Shown here: positions 17,966 through 27,622 of the stretch, piece by piece
Numbering within the stretch: the stretch's first letter is position 1
Layout: each line of letters begins with the position of its first letter
NCBI RefSeq assembly: GCF_009696575.1
Contig: NZ_VULQ01000001.1
Coordinates: 124,001 to 188,000 of the forward strand
Origin: Anaerococcus porci
Lineage (GTDB): Bacteria; Bacillota; Clostridia; Tissierellales; Peptoniphilaceae
Reading direction: 5' to 3'
DNA length: 64,000 bases
Notes under the pieces: model-generated
The model's input: only the letters and a program-made list of their open reading frames with translations
Databases searched by the model: none
Told to the model about the DNA's origin: nothing
Position numbers and translations under genes: made by a program

Positions 17966-18393
17966 TATTCCTCCACATCATAAATATGGTCACAATAAGC
18001 ACATTTATACATCTTTTCCTTCCTATCTATAAGGATAAATTTACTTTCAATATTTCTTTCACTTGTTGTTATGCAAGTTGGATTTTGACATTTTAATATT
18101 CCCCTAGTTTCTTTAGGTAAATCCAATGTTTTCTTTTCTACAACTTCTTCATTTTTAATAAAGTTTATTGTAGCATTTGGGTCGATAATTGCTACTGCAT
18201 CTAAGTTAATATCAAGATTTCCTGCAATTTTAACTATATCTTTTCTGCCTTGGGATGATGATTTTGCATTTAAAATAAGTGCAACTTCTTCTGATAATTC
18301 ATCTAAACTTAAAAGGTTAAATATTTTAATTCCTAAACCACTTTTAATATGATCTATAACTATTCCATCTTTTAGTGAAGTAATCTCAAGCAT
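17965..18393 (-). CDS. pyrI: Aspartate carbamoyltransferase regulatory subunit
   Basis: 142 residues from ATG 18393, which has GGAGG a few bases upstream; the open frame reaches 18480, but that part lies inside pyrB and is not PyrI-like. PyrI binds nucleotides (ATP, CTP) and makes PyrB allosteric. The N-terminal allosteric domain has [16 protein letters not shown] and GRKDIVKI; the C-terminal zinc domain has four cysteines, CQNPTC and CAYC. It overlaps pyrB by 8 nt. With a short pyr leader, this allostery may be the main control. Confidence 0.93.
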   Translation of the reverse strand: MLEITSLKDGIVIDHIKSGLGIKIFNLLSLDELSEEVALILNAKSSSQGRKDIVKIAGNLDINLDAVAIIDPNATINFIKNEEVVEKKTLDLPKETRGILKCQNPTCITTSERNIESKFILIDRKEKMYKCAYCDHIYDVEE

Positions 18394-19315
18394 CTCTTCC
18401 CTCCAATAATTTAATAATAAGTGCCATTCTTGCATACATACCACATTTAACTTGTTTAAAATAAAGGGCTCTAGGATCATTATCTACATCAGTATCAATT
18501 TCATTAACTCTTGGAAGTGGATGAAGTATAGCCAAATCTTTCTTGACATCTTTAAGTTTTTCCTTATTTAAAACATAAGAATCCTTGAGTCTAGTATATT
18601 GATTATCTGAGAAAAATCTTTCTTTTTGGATTCTAGTCATATATAAGATATCTAAATCATTTATAGAATCATCTAAAGACCTTCTTTCCTCAAATTCTAT
18701 ATTATGTTTTTCAAAAACTGATTTTTTAATATAGTTTGGAAGTTTTAACTCTTCTGGAGAAATTAGGACATATTCATTATTATCAAACATGGTTAGTACC
18801 TTTAATAATGAATGGACTGTCCTGCCATATTTTAAGTCTCCACATAGACCTATCCTAAGTCCTTCTAACTTATTTTTGTAAGTTTTTATAGTTAAAATAT
18901 CAGTCAAAGTTTGAGTAGGATGTTGATGTCCGCCATCTCCCGCATTAATAATTGGACAATCACTTACTTCACTTGCAAGTTTTGCAGCTCCCTCTTGGGG
19001 ATGGCGCATGGCAATTATATCCGCATATTGACTAACTGTCTTAATTGTATCTTGTAAACTTTCACCCTTACTTTGGCTAGAAGATGCTGCATTTGAAAAT
19101 CCTACAACAGAACCACCCAACCTTAACATTGCTGATTCAAAAGAAAGTCTAGTCCTAGTAGAAGGCTCAAAAAAAAGAGTCCCTAATAGTTTTCCATTAC
19201 AATAATCTGAAAAATCACTAGGACTCTTTACTATGTCTTCTGCTAAGTCAATTACTTCAAGTAAATCATCTTTATACAAATCTTCTGCACTTAGTAAATT
19301 TTTAATTTTTAGCAT
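18386..19315 (-). CDS. pyrB: Aspartate carbamoyltransferase catalytic subunit
   Basis: 309 residues. It joins carbamoyl phosphate and aspartate, the committed step of pyrimidine synthesis. The carbamoyl-phosphate motif [12 protein letters not shown] is at about residue 50, SQSKGES contributes the neighbouring-subunit loop, and [10 protein letters not shown] and HPLPRVNEI follow. It is first in the pyr operon (B-I-C-F-K-D-E), only about 20 nt downstream of the predicted transcription start. carAB and pyrR are not in the window. Confidence 0.96.
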   Translation of the reverse strand: MLKIKNLLSAEDLYKDDLLEVIDLAEDIVKSPSDFSDYCNGKLLGTLFFEPSTRTRLSFESAMLRLGGSVVGFSNAASSSQSKGESLQDTIKTVSQYADIIAMRHPQEGAAKLASEVSDCPIINAGDGGHQHPTQTLTDILTIKTYKNKLEGLRIGLCGDLKYGRTVHSLLKVLTMFDNNEYVLISPEELKLPNYIKKSVFEKHNIEFEERRSLDDSINDLDILYMTRIQKERFFSDNQYTRLKDSYVLNKEKLKDVKKDLAILHPLPRVNEIDTDVDNDPRALYFKQVKCGMYARMALIIKLLEGRDA

Positions 19316-19317
19316 TT

Positions 19318-19371
19318 AGACACTCCTTTTTAAGTTTTTTTAATTATATCAAAAGTGTCTTGCTAAGTCAA
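19318..19371 (-). promoter_or_regulatory. pyr operon promoter with flanking inverted repeat
   Basis: A near-consensus promoter: TTGACT (19371-19366), 17 bp, TATAAT (19348-19343). The expected start is about 19336, so the leader to pyrB is near 20 nt, with no room for a PyrR-type attenuator. A 7-bp inverted repeat AGACACT/AGTGTCT (19360-19354 and 19324-19318) brackets the -10 and start site and could be a DNA operator. Confidence 0.75.
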
Positions 19372-19375
19372 TAAA

Positions 19376-19909
19376 TTACTTTAATTTTTGTATAAGCTCA
19401 TTTATAGACTCACTTGTAACATTATCTCTATCAATATCAAATTCATCTAAAATTTCTTCAATCAAATTAACATTTGTAAACTCAATTTCCATATAAGGGT
19501 CTGGATATACATCCTTTGACCATGTATCAAGGTCAAATCTTTGTTCTTTATATTCATAAGAAACTCTTTTTTTCTCACCTACATATCTTTCCACAAGTCC
19601 AATTTCTTCAAGAATCTTTATCATGTTTGAAGTAGAGGTGATATTTGTAGTATATTCGTTATTAACTCTAACATCATCTTTTGAATCTACAGATTCCTTA
19701 AAGGTCAACTCTGTATCTAATCTTTTCCCATCAATAGTTTTTTCCCTAATTCTAAGATATCCATTTGGAAATTCACTCCTATTCTGTGGTGAAAAAGTAT
19801 GATTTTTTTGTATCTCAACACCTAGTTTTTTAGCTCCTTTAGAAATCAACTTCTTTTCCATTTCATTCAAGTCAATATTTAAAATTTTTAATTCTAATTC
19901 ACGATCCAT
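19376..19909 (-). CDS. CYTH-domain phosphohydrolase or class IV adenylate cyclase-like protein
   Basis: 177 residues forming one CYTH domain. The N-terminal ELELKI is the metal-binding ExExK signature; later basic and acidic strands (GYLRIREK, DTELTFKE, KKRVSYEY, YMEIEF) follow the triphosphate tunnel pattern. Family members hydrolyse thiamine triphosphate or inorganic triphosphate, or make cAMP, and sequence alone does not decide. It overlaps the upstream phosphoesterase gene by 11 nt and is the last gene before the pyr promoter. Confidence 0.8.
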   Translation of the reverse strand: MDRELELKILNIDLNEMEKKLISKGAKKLGVEIQKNHTFSPQNRSEFPNGYLRIREKTIDGKRLDTELTFKESVDSKDDVRVNNEYTTNITSTSNMIKILEEIGLVERYVGEKKRVSYEYKEQRFDLDTWSKDVYPDPYMEIEFTNVNLIEEILDEFDIDRDNVTSESINELIQKLK

Positions 19910-20591
19910 TTAAACTTATCCTCTCTGCTTTAAAATCTACATAATCTCCAGAAATACATTTAAGCTTAATGCCATCAAATATTCCTTCAACAATTTGTTT
20001 ATGTCCTGGTCCATGAAGATGTCCATACACTATTGATTCTACCTTATAACCCTTACAAATTCTAAAAAATTCATTTAAAGATTTGTCTGAATTTAATGGT
20101 GGGTAATGAAGCATTACAATTTTCTTATTTCCTTTCTTATTATATTCTAATGAATTCCTTAATCTCTGAAGTTCTCTTTTAAAAATTTTTTCGTCATGTT
20201 CATCAAAGTCTTTAAAATCTCTACTAATCCAACCTCTTGTTCCACATATATCATATCCTTCGACTTCAAAAGAATTATTTTGTAAAAAACTTATACTTCT
20301 AAGATTTAAATCATTTAACTTTTTTAATGACTGCCGCCAATAATCGTGATTTCCTTTAAGAAGGATTTTTTTTCCCTTCAAATTATCTATTCTCTTAAGA
20401 TCATTATAAGCATTTTTTTCTGTCATAGCCCAGGAAATATCTCCAGCTATCAAAACTGAATCCTCATCATTTATAATATTTTGCCAATTTTTAAATATTT
20501 TTTCTTGATATCCATCCCAAGCTTCGCCAAAAATTTCCATAGACTTCTCTTCCGTGTAATCAAGATGTAAATCTGCTAGTGCATAAATCAT
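19899..20591 (-). CDS. Calcineurin-like metallophosphoesterase
   Basis: 230 residues with the full dimetal motif set: ADLHLD near the N-terminus, AGDISWA, KGNHDYW, MLHYPP and VYGHLHG. No signal peptide is seen. It is a cytoplasmic phosphoesterase of unknown substrate. ATG 20591 overlaps the SbcC/YhaN-like gene by 4 nt, with GGAG upstream. Placement after an SbcCD/YhaON-like pair suggests a DNA or nucleotide substrate, but this is inference only. Confidence 0.85.
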   Translation of the reverse strand: MIYALADLHLDYTEEKSMEIFGEAWDGYQEKIFKNWQNIINDEDSVLIAGDISWAMTEKNAYNDLKRIDNLKGKKILLKGNHDYWRQSLKKLNDLNLRSISFLQNNSFEVEGYDICGTRGWISRDFKDFDEHDEKIFKRELQRLRNSLEYNKKGNKKIVMLHYPPLNSDKSLNEFFRICKGYKVESIVYGHLHGPGHKQIVEGIFDGIKLKCISGDYVDFKAERISLNGS

Positions 20592-22498
20592 ATTTTCTCC
20601 ATGTATTTTATATCTATATCAATTCCCTCTGCTTTAAGTATATCCTCTTCTCTTTTATGACATGAAAAGTAAATAATTTGAAAGTTATTAGAAATATCTA
20701 ATAAATGTAACAAGGCCATTCTAAGTCTAAAACTATCATAATTAATAAAAGCATCATCGAAAATCAAAAACATATTATTATATAAATTTTCAGTAAGACT
20801 TAGTCTTAAAGCGAAATTAATCTGATCAAAAAAACCTACTGATAATTTATTTAGATCAATAAATTCATTATTTTTTGTCCTTATTAATGGATTTAGTTTA
20901 TCATCATAGGATAAATCTTTATACTTACAATTAGATATATCAGCTATTAACTTTGAAATCTTATTTTCAAGCTTTATTTTATTTTTCCCTAACTTATCTT
21001 TATTAGATTCTATAAGTTTTATCGCTAAATTGGATGCTCTTAATTCGAGTTCTATTTCATCAAGCTTTCTCTTAATAGCTTTTATATCTTCAATAAGATC
21101 ATTTTTCTTTCCTAATTCATCTTCAACAAGTGCTAATTTCTTTTCAAGTTTTAAATTTAAATCCCTAAGTTTATTAAGCTCATTTTCATTTTCTTCAATT
21201 TCTTTATCAATTTTTAAAATATCTATATTTTTTTTATAGTTAATATCTATTTCTTTATCATATTTCTCTTGCTTATCAAGAATATTAAGAATCTCTATTA
21301 TCTTTTCTTTTTCAATTTTTAATTTTTCATACTCTATAAATTTTTCTTTCTTTTTTTCGTATTGATATTTGTTTTTGGCCCCAACTTTTAATAATTCATT
21401 ATTTATTCTAATATTTAAATTAATTAGATTATTTCTTTTTTTATAATCATTTTTAACCTTTTTATATAAAAAATAAATTATTGGTATAATAAAGGCTAAT
21501 ATAATATAAGCTCTTTTTAAGATAATAAAAATTGTAATCATTAAAATTATAATAAAATAAAGAAATTTAATATCACGACTTTTATTATTCTTATAAAAGT
21601 CTTTACTTTCATCTAAGAGTTCATCCAACTTTTCAAAATAAATCCTATCAATATCATAAAACTCACTGTAATCTTTAAGTTTTCTCTCAATAATATTTAA
21701 AGATTCTTTTCTTGCTTTCTCTTCTAAGTAATTACTATTAGCTTTTGCTTTCCTATACTGATCTCTTTCATTTTTTAATTCTTTGATTTTTTCTAAAAAT
21801 TGTATAATTTTATGCCTTTGATTTTTTAATTTTAATAAATCATTATAATATTGGTCATTTAACTTATTTATACGTCTAAGCGCATCATTTTTATTTTCTA
21901 AAAGTTTAAGATTTTTTGCATAGGGTTTTGTATAAGCTCTTTTACTTCCGAGCTTATTAATTCTGTCCTCTATATTTTCTTTTGCTTTTAGGGATGAAAA
22001 TTCTAAATCCGATGATGGATTTTTTAAAAAATCTATAATCTTTTTTTTAGAATCTTGATCAATATCTTGTAATTGTTGATTATTTATTATATTTCGATAA
22101 ATACTATAACTAATATTTAAGAAATACTCACCCGGATAATTTAGTCTTGATTTTTTATTTTCTATCTCTATATTTTCTTTTAAATCATATATCTTATAGC
22201 TTCCATCATCAAAATTTCTATCTACTCTATAATCCTTATTATTTTTCGAAAGAATTAATGAACCCATATATTTAAAAGAACCAATTGGTCTGTATTTTTC
22301 TCTTTTATATGAAAAATTAATCTTATTTTTACCTTGGTCAAATCCATAAAAAACACCCTCTATAAAGTCAAGAATTGTAGATTTACCACTTTCATTTTCT
22401 CCATAAATTAGGTTAAATCCTTCATTGAATTTTATATTTTTATTTTGAAAATGTCCAAAAGATAATAAGTTGATTTCTTTTATATATAAATTAGACAT
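20588..22498 (-). CDS. SbcC/YhaN-like AAA ATPase with a central membrane hairpin
   Basis: 636 residues from ATG 22498 (AGGAG upstream; an earlier ATG at 22519 lacks one). It is an SMC/Rad50-type ATPase: Walker A IYGENESGKST near residue 35, a long coiled coil, then the signature LSVGFFDQINFALRL and Walker B MFLIFDDAF at the C-terminus. In the middle, at about residues 313-350, are two hydrophobic segments that could cross the membrane, as in Bacillus YhaN. It overlaps the partner nuclease gene by 8 nt. Likely role: DNA end processing in complex with the next gene product. Confidence 0.82.
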   Translation of the reverse strand: MSNLYIKEINLLSFGHFQNKNIKFNEGFNLIYGENESGKSTILDFIEGVFYGFDQGKNKINFSYKREKYRPIGSFKYMGSLILSKNNKDYRVDRNFDDGSYKIYDLKENIEIENKKSRLNYPGEYFLNISYSIYRNIINNQQLQDIDQDSKKKIIDFLKNPSSDLEFSSLKAKENIEDRINKLGSKRAYTKPYAKNLKLLENKNDALRRINKLNDQYYNDLLKLKNQRHKIIQFLEKIKELKNERDQYRKAKANSNYLEEKARKESLNIIERKLKDYSEFYDIDRIYFEKLDELLDESKDFYKNNKSRDIKFLYFIIILMITIFIILKRAYIILAFIIPIIYFLYKKVKNDYKKRNNLINLNIRINNELLKVGAKNKYQYEKKKEKFIEYEKLKIEKEKIIEILNILDKQEKYDKEIDINYKKNIDILKIDKEIEENENELNKLRDLNLKLEKKLALVEDELGKKNDLIEDIKAIKRKLDEIELELRASNLAIKLIESNKDKLGKNKIKLENKISKLIADISNCKYKDLSYDDKLNPLIRTKNNEFIDLNKLSVGFFDQINFALRLSLTENLYNNMFLIFDDAFINYDSFRLRMALLHLLDISNNFQIIYFSCHKREEDILKAEGIDIDIKYMEKI

Positions 22499-23522
22499 CT
22501 CTACTCCTAAGTATTGCATCTATACCTATTTCTAATGCTCTTTCTTTTACTTTTTCATCTTCATCAAGACTTAACAAAGAATCATAGAAATCCTGCAATA
22601 TTGTATTTGGATATTTTTTAATTAAATCATTATAATATGATAATGATTTTTTGTAAACAAGTTCAATATAAATTAAATCAAGTTCTTTTCTTAATTTTTT
22701 TTCATTAATATCAAATAAATCATAATTATCAAGTTTTAATCTCAAAAAAACATAATCCCCTTTAAACATATCTCTTATAGAATCTATCATATGGTCCATA
22801 TTTCTATAGTCTGATAGATCTTCATTTAATTCTAAAAATTCAAGCTTAGAAGATTCTTTAAAGAAAAAATCTCCATTATCATACTTAATATATCCAAATT
22901 TTCCTTTGTCCTTAAAAGATTGAGGCTCTATACTTCCTACGTAGTAAATATTATTATTAAAGTTTGTTTTTTTGTGAATGTGACCTAACCCTACATAGTT
23001 GAATCCTATTTTTTTAAGTCTTTCTAAATCAAGACTTAAATAAGTTGAGTTAATATTAGTAATTTCGCCATGAAATATACCTATATTATAATAATTCTTA
23101 TTTAGATTTATACTATAATTAAATCTTTTTGAAAATATCCTATCATCATAAGATATTCCATATATCCTTACATTTTTATATTCATAAAACTCAATTCTTT
23201 CACTCCCAAATATATATAAGTTTTGAGGTTTATTTTCAAAGAAAAAATCATTTTTTCTATCTATATAGTCATGATTTCCTGTAACATAATAAATATTTTT
23301 ACCAAAATTTTCTATTATCCTAAACAATCTGTCATAATCTTTAGACATAAAATAATCTCGCTCATAAAGATCCCCAGAAATAAGGGCAAAATCTACATCC
23401 TTATTACTTTCTAATATGTCCTTAAAACTATCCCATTTACTTCTTCTAATTATATTAGAATATGAGCTTTCAAAATCAAAACTATCTGATAGATGTACAT
23501 CTGATAAATTAATAAATTTCAT
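22491..23522 (-). CDS. SbcD/YhaO-like DNA repair exonuclease
   Basis: 343 residues. A metallophosphoesterase of the SbcD/Mre11 class: NLSDVHLSD, LISGDLYERDY, YVTGNHDY, GIFHGEI and GLGHIHKK provide the metal ligands in order. The C-terminal part would hold the ATPase-binding region. It is the partner of the downstream SbcC/YhaN-like ATPase, with which it overlaps. The size and partner are closer to YhaO than to canonical SbcD. Confidence 0.83.
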   Translation of the reverse strand: MKFINLSDVHLSDSFDFESSYSNIIRRSKWDSFKDILESNKDVDFALISGDLYERDYFMSKDYDRLFRIIENFGKNIYYVTGNHDYIDRKNDFFFENKPQNLYIFGSERIEFYEYKNVRIYGISYDDRIFSKRFNYSINLNKNYYNIGIFHGEITNINSTYLSLDLERLKKIGFNYVGLGHIHKKTNFNNNIYYVGSIEPQSFKDKGKFGYIKYDNGDFFFKESSKLEFLELNEDLSDYRNMDHMIDSIRDMFKGDYVFLRLKLDNYDLFDINEKKLRKELDLIYIELVYKKSLSYYNDLIKKYPNTILQDFYDSLLSLDEDEKVKERALEIGIDAILRSRDV

Positions 23523-24088
23523 ATCTTATTTACACACTCTAGAATTTTTTTGTTATTTTCAATATTAATAATAGTTAATGAGCCATTATCAATCCAAAAA
23601 TTTTCAAAATTTGATAAATCATTCAATATTGTAAAAATAGCTGCCCTTATTGCTATACCATGACTTACACAAAGTATTGTATTATGAGATGTTTTTTTAT
23701 CTTCAATAAAATCATCAAGCCTTTTTATAAGATCTTTTACGCTCTCTCCACCAGGATATCTTATATCATATGGATTTAATTTCCTTTCCTTATAAAAGTT
23801 TTCGTATTCTATTAAAGTGTCAGAAATCCTTTTTCCCTTAAAGTCACCAAAATCCATTTCATTTAATCTTTTATCTTCTGTATACTCATTAAAGCCTAAA
23901 TATTCTGCAGTTTCTTTGCTTCTCAATAGCTTGGATGTGTATACCTTATCTACATTATAATCTCTTAAATTAAACTTACTTTTATCAAGATCTTTATAAG
24001 CATCTTTAGATATTTTCGTATCTGCTGTAGAAAATCTCTTACTCTTATTTGATTCAGTAAGACCATGTCTTAAAAATATTATCTTCAT
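23519..24088 (-). CDS. Histidine phosphatase family protein (phosphoglycerate mutase-like)
   Basis: 189 residues from ATG 24088, chosen over GTG 24097 because AAGGTG sits six bases upstream. The catalytic FLRHGLTESN is at the very N-terminus, MDFGDFKGK provides the acid, and CVSHGIAIRAAIF gives the second histidine. These enzymes remove phosphate via a phosphohistidine; the substrate (for example alpha-ribazole phosphate or a sugar phosphate) cannot be told. The stop overlaps the next gene by 4 nt, so it heads the exonuclease cluster. Confidence 0.82.
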   Translation of the reverse strand: MKIIFLRHGLTESNKSKRFSTADTKISKDAYKDLDKSKFNLRDYNVDKVYTSKLLRSKETAEYLGFNEYTEDKRLNEMDFGDFKGKRISDTLIEYENFYKERKLNPYDIRYPGGESVKDLIKRLDDFIEDKKTSHNTILCVSHGIAIRAAIFTILNDLSNFENFWIDNGSLTIINIENNKKILECVNKI

Positions 24089-24105
24089 ACTAATCACCTT
24101 TTTCT

Positions 24106-24111
24106 ATTATA
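24106..24111 (-). promoter_or_regulatory. -10 element of the histidine phosphatase cluster
   Basis: TATAAT (24111-24106) preceded by TGA, an extended -10, 18 nt before the ATG at 24088. No clear -35; the upstream bases are the terminator of the ABC permease. Confidence 0.45.
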
Positions 24112-24116
24112 TCACA

Positions 24117-24146
24117 ATAAAATAAAGCAGACTAAACTGCTTTATT
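24117..24146 (-). terminator. Terminator of the ABC permease gene
   Basis: Perfect 10-bp arms AATAAAGCAG (24146-24137) and CTGCTTTATT (24130-24121), six-base loop, then a T-rich tail. It overlaps the permease stop codon. Confidence 0.75.
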
Positions 24147-27100
24147 CTCCTGCCTTCATAGCTTCAGCCATATTTATCCTTTTCAATCTTAAATGGACGA
24201 TTATCATTATAATAAATGAAATAAATAAGGTTACTATAGCTGATATTATATAAGATAGTGGATGTGTTTTTGCTGATAAATATATACCATCAGGTGCTAC
24301 AACTAAAAGTACATACTTTAGCATAATATATCCTAACATATAGCCTAACATTATTCCTAAAATTGTTAAAATACAAGTTTCTCTATATATATAAGCTGTC
24401 GTCTCTCTTGGGAAAAATCCTAAAACTTTTGTTGTTGCTAGTTCCTTTTTTCTTTCACTAACATTTATATTGGTAAGATTATATAAAACAACTATGGCCA
24501 ATATTGCAGAAACCAGAGTGATTATTCCTATAACCAAGTTAAGATTTGCCATCAATGAATCAATTGTTTCATATGATTTATTAGGTTCAATTAGTGATAG
24601 ACTAGCTTTATTTTTTAATATTTTATCTTTCAAACCTTTATTTTCTGTATTTATTATATCAGCATTAAATTCTAATTTATCATTAAAATTATTTTCATAA
24701 GCTTCTTTTGACATATAGATATAATCATCTATATAATTTTCTGCCACATCTTTAATTTTAACTTTTTTGTCTAAAAACTTAAGCTCGTCTTTTTCATTAA
24801 GTTTATTATAAAGATTTGTAGTTACTACCAAAGAATCTTCACCTAACTTAATAGGATTTTTGGATTTATTTCTTATATCAATAAATTCATTAAGCCTATC
24901 TTGATTTTCAAAGACTATTAAATTAGCTTTGATATCATCTTTAAGATCAATTTCTACACTCTTATAATAGATTCTTTTTGTCATCTCATCATTTATTATA
25001 TCTTCATATTCATTTTTATCTTTCACATCAGCTCTATTATCAAATATATTTATATAATCATATTTGCTAATTTCTTGTCTTTGGATATTTGATGTATCTT
25101 TTATAGAGTCTGTCATTGCAAATCCAAAAAATAACAAGGCAGTACATCCTCCAATACCAAAAATTGTCATCAGCATACGTGACTTATATCTAAATAAATT
25201 TCTAAAAGTAATTTTTGTCATAAAAGACAATCTTTTCCATAAAAAGTCAATTTTTTCTAGAAATATCCTTGATCCACCCCTTGGTGGTTTTGGCCTTAGT
25301 AAGTCTGCAGTTTGTTCTTTTACCTCACTGTTTGATGTAAAAAATACAGTAAGCGTTATAAGAATTATAGAAAGGATAATAGTTGTAACAACAAGTAAAA
25401 AACTATTAGGAAAATCCATCTCAAATATATCAAATCCTGATGAATAAGCCTTAAATATAATCTTACTTATTAGATACTTTCCTAAAATAACCCCTATTAT
25501 TGATCCCAATATAGTAGGTGAAAGTGCATATATATAAAATTTATTTGCGATATCCTTATTAGCATATCCTAGAGATTTCAAAGTACCATTTTGAATTCTT
25601 TGTTCTTCAATATATCTTTTTATTGTAGTCAATGATACTAAAAGAGCTATAAAATAGAAAAATGTTGGAAATACTTTAGAAAGTTCATCCATGTTCTTAG
25701 AATTCTTATAGTAAGTGTCAATAGCTTTATTTGATAATATATTCCCTATACTATATTTTGGATCTGGAAGTCTTACAAGATTTTCTCTAGCATCCTCAAT
25801 TTCATCATAACCATCGTTAATTTTCTTTAATGATTTATCTTTTTCTTCGAAAAATTTTTTATTGGTTTCTTCTAATTTTCTTTGATTTTCTAAAAGTTCT
25901 TCATATGCTTTATCAAGTTTAAATCTTCCATTTTCTTTTTCATTTTTAAACCTTTCGTAAGATAAATTATAAAGATTTAAAGCTTCATTTAAACTTGCTT
26001 CATTAGAAGCTATCATGGATTTAGATTCATTTAACTTATTTCTTGCACTATCTTTCTCTATATTTATTTTTCTAATAGATTCTTGTAAGATAGTATTTTT
26101 TTTACCTAAATTATTTTTTTTCTTATTAAGTACATCTTCTTTTTCTAAAATTGGAGCCATAGCTTCATTATAGGCTAAATCATACTTATTTTTAAATTCC
26201 TTAAAAGACAAATCTATTTCTTCTTTTTTTTCTATAAGCTCTTTATTTTTCGAATCTAATTCATTAAACTTATTTGAGAGATCTTCTCTGGATTTACTTA
26301 ACTTATCAATCTCTTCTTTATTCTCTTCACTATCATCTAAATTTTCTATTTTTTTTTCAATAATTTTAATATTTTCTTCTATAGATTTTTTACTTTCATT
26401 GATTTTTGAAATTTCAAGTTCAAGTTTACTTTTATTGTTATTAAGTTCAACTAATTTATCCTTTTGGGATTTAAAAGAGCTTTCAATTTTATTTTTATCT
26501 TCTTCAATTTCCTTACTACTGTCATTAATTATTTTGTAAGCCTTATTAATTTCAAGCTCTAAATCTTTAAGTCTTTTTTCTGCATTACTAAATTTAGTAT
26601 TATATTCATTTAAACCACTCTCATATTGCTTCTTTGCCTTATCGAGCTTAATATATCCATTGTCAATTTTAGCCTTTGATAATTTAAGCTTTTCTTCAGA
26701 TTCAGTAATTTTATTTTGAAATTCTTTTTCATTGGCATAGTATTTATTTATACCATTAAGTAATTTTTCATTAGCATTGTAGAGTTTCTCTTGCTCATCA
26801 CCAAGCTTTTTTTTCGCATCATCTAATTCTTTTTCGTTCTCATCTAATTTTTTATTACTTTCATCTTTAAGTTTTTTTAAAACTTCACTTGGCCTATACT
26901 TAAAGTCATCTTCTAAATCTTTCTTCTTTTTGTCAACATATGATATGTAAGTTTCATCAAATTTATGAAGATTTTTGGTATCTTTATATAGTATATTTGC
27001 TTTTTTTATATCATCTGTTTTAAAATTATCATAAGATATTATAGCAAAGCCATCTACCATTTTTTTGCCTTCAATTGAATAATCTCGTATATCATTCATG

Positions 27101-27621
27101 AGATTTTCTGTCGAATTGGCAAAGCCCACTATTTTAAATTTTTTATTTTTTAATTTATCATCAATATTTTTATTTAAAGATTCATCAAATTCTATAGTAT
27201 CTCCAATTTTAAACTCATCTTTCAATACTTCATCAATGATTATTTCATTATTGTTTTTTAAGTCCCTACCTTTTTTTATATTATATTTTGGGAAAATTTC
27301 ATCTTTAGAATCTATACTTAATAGTAAGTCTTTATAATATAGGTCTGTTCCTTTTTGGTAGGATACATTCTCAATACCCTTGTCTTTTTCTATAATTACT
27401 TTATCTTCATCTTTAAGTCCATAAGTTGAGCTTATAATCATATCTGGATGATTAGCATTTTTTAAAGTATTATTTAAGGTGTTTCTCATAGTAGGTCCTG
27501 TTAGAAATAAAGCTACTACAATCATTGAGGCAAGCATTATCATTATAAAGATAGAAAAAATCTTACCCTTGGTATTTTTCATATCCCTAAATATACTTTT
27601 ATAATAATTACTTTTTCTCAT
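24142..27621 (-). CDS. ABC transporter permease, FtsX family, with very long coiled coil
   Basis: 1159 residues from ATG 27621, one base after the ATPase stop; an upstream in-frame TTG is inside the ATPase gene. One membrane helix at about residues 19-41, an outside domain, then about 380 residues (roughly 245-625) of almost unbroken Lys/Glu/Asn-rich coiled coil, then FtsX module 1 (TM near 665, 720, 760), a TM near 815, an outside domain, and FtsX module 2 to the end (LNLVIGIITLVSAI... and HLRLKRINMAEAMKAGE). FtsX-type permeases are mechanotransmitters that act on lipids, peptides or wall enzymes. The substrate is unknown. Confidence 0.85.
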   Translation of the reverse strand: MRKSNYYKSIFRDMKNTKGKIFSIFIMIMLASMIVVALFLTGPTMRNTLNNTLKNANHPDMIISSTYGLKDEDKVIIEKDKGIENVSYQKGTDLYYKDLLLSIDSKDEIFPKYNIKKGRDLKNNNEIIIDEVLKDEFKIGDTIEFDESLNKNIDDKLKNKKFKIVGFANSTENLMNDIRDYSIEGKKMVDGFAIISYDNFKTDDIKKANILYKDTKNLHKFDETYISYVDKKKKDLEDDFKYRPSEVLKKLKDESNKKLDENEKELDDAKKKLGDEQEKLYNANEKLLNGINKYYANEKEFQNKITESEEKLKLSKAKIDNGYIKLDKAKKQYESGLNEYNTKFSNAEKRLKDLELEINKAYKIINDSSKEIEEDKNKIESSFKSQKDKLVELNNNKSKLELEISKINESKKSIEENIKIIEKKIENLDDSEENKEEIDKLSKSREDLSNKFNELDSKNKELIEKKEEIDLSFKEFKNKYDLAYNEAMAPILEKEDVLNKKKNNLGKKNTILQESIRKINIEKDSARNKLNESKSMIASNEASLNEALNLYNLSYERFKNEKENGRFKLDKAYEELLENQRKLEETNKKFFEEKDKSLKKINDGYDEIEDARENLVRLPDPKYSIGNILSNKAIDTYYKNSKNMDELSKVFPTFFYFIALLVSLTTIKRYIEEQRIQNGTLKSLGYANKDIANKFYIYALSPTILGSIIGVILGKYLISKIIFKAYSSGFDIFEMDFPNSFLLVVTTIILSIILITLTVFFTSNSEVKEQTADLLRPKPPRGGSRIFLEKIDFLWKRLSFMTKITFRNLFRYKSRMLMTIFGIGGCTALLFFGFAMTDSIKDTSNIQRQEISKYDYINIFDNRADVKDKNEYEDIINDEMTKRIYYKSVEIDLKDDIKANLIVFENQDRLNEFIDIRNKSKNPIKLGEDSLVVTTNLYNKLNEKDELKFLDKKVKIKDVAENYIDDYIYMSKEAYENNFNDKLEFNADIINTENKGLKDKILKNKASLSLIEPNKSYETIDSLMANLNLVIGIITLVSAILAIVVLYNLTNINVSERKKELATTKVLGFFPRETTAYIYRETCILTILGIMLGYMLGYIMLKYVLLVVAPDGIYLSAKTHPLSYIISAIVTLFISFIIMIIVHLRLKRINMAEAMKAGE

Positions 27622-27622
27622 T

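Noticed and set aside
19316-19342. A PyrR attenuator upstream of pyrB
   Set aside because: Only about 20 nt of leader exist and no antiterminator or terminator pair is present.
25064-25447. A 127-codon plus-strand frame opposite the ABC permease
   Set aside because: Antisense shadow; no ribosome site and no recognisable domain.
25740-26800. Lys/Glu-rich repeat in the permease as a DNA repeat
   Set aside because: The similarity is at the level of amino-acid composition of a coiled coil; there is no repeated nucleotide unit.
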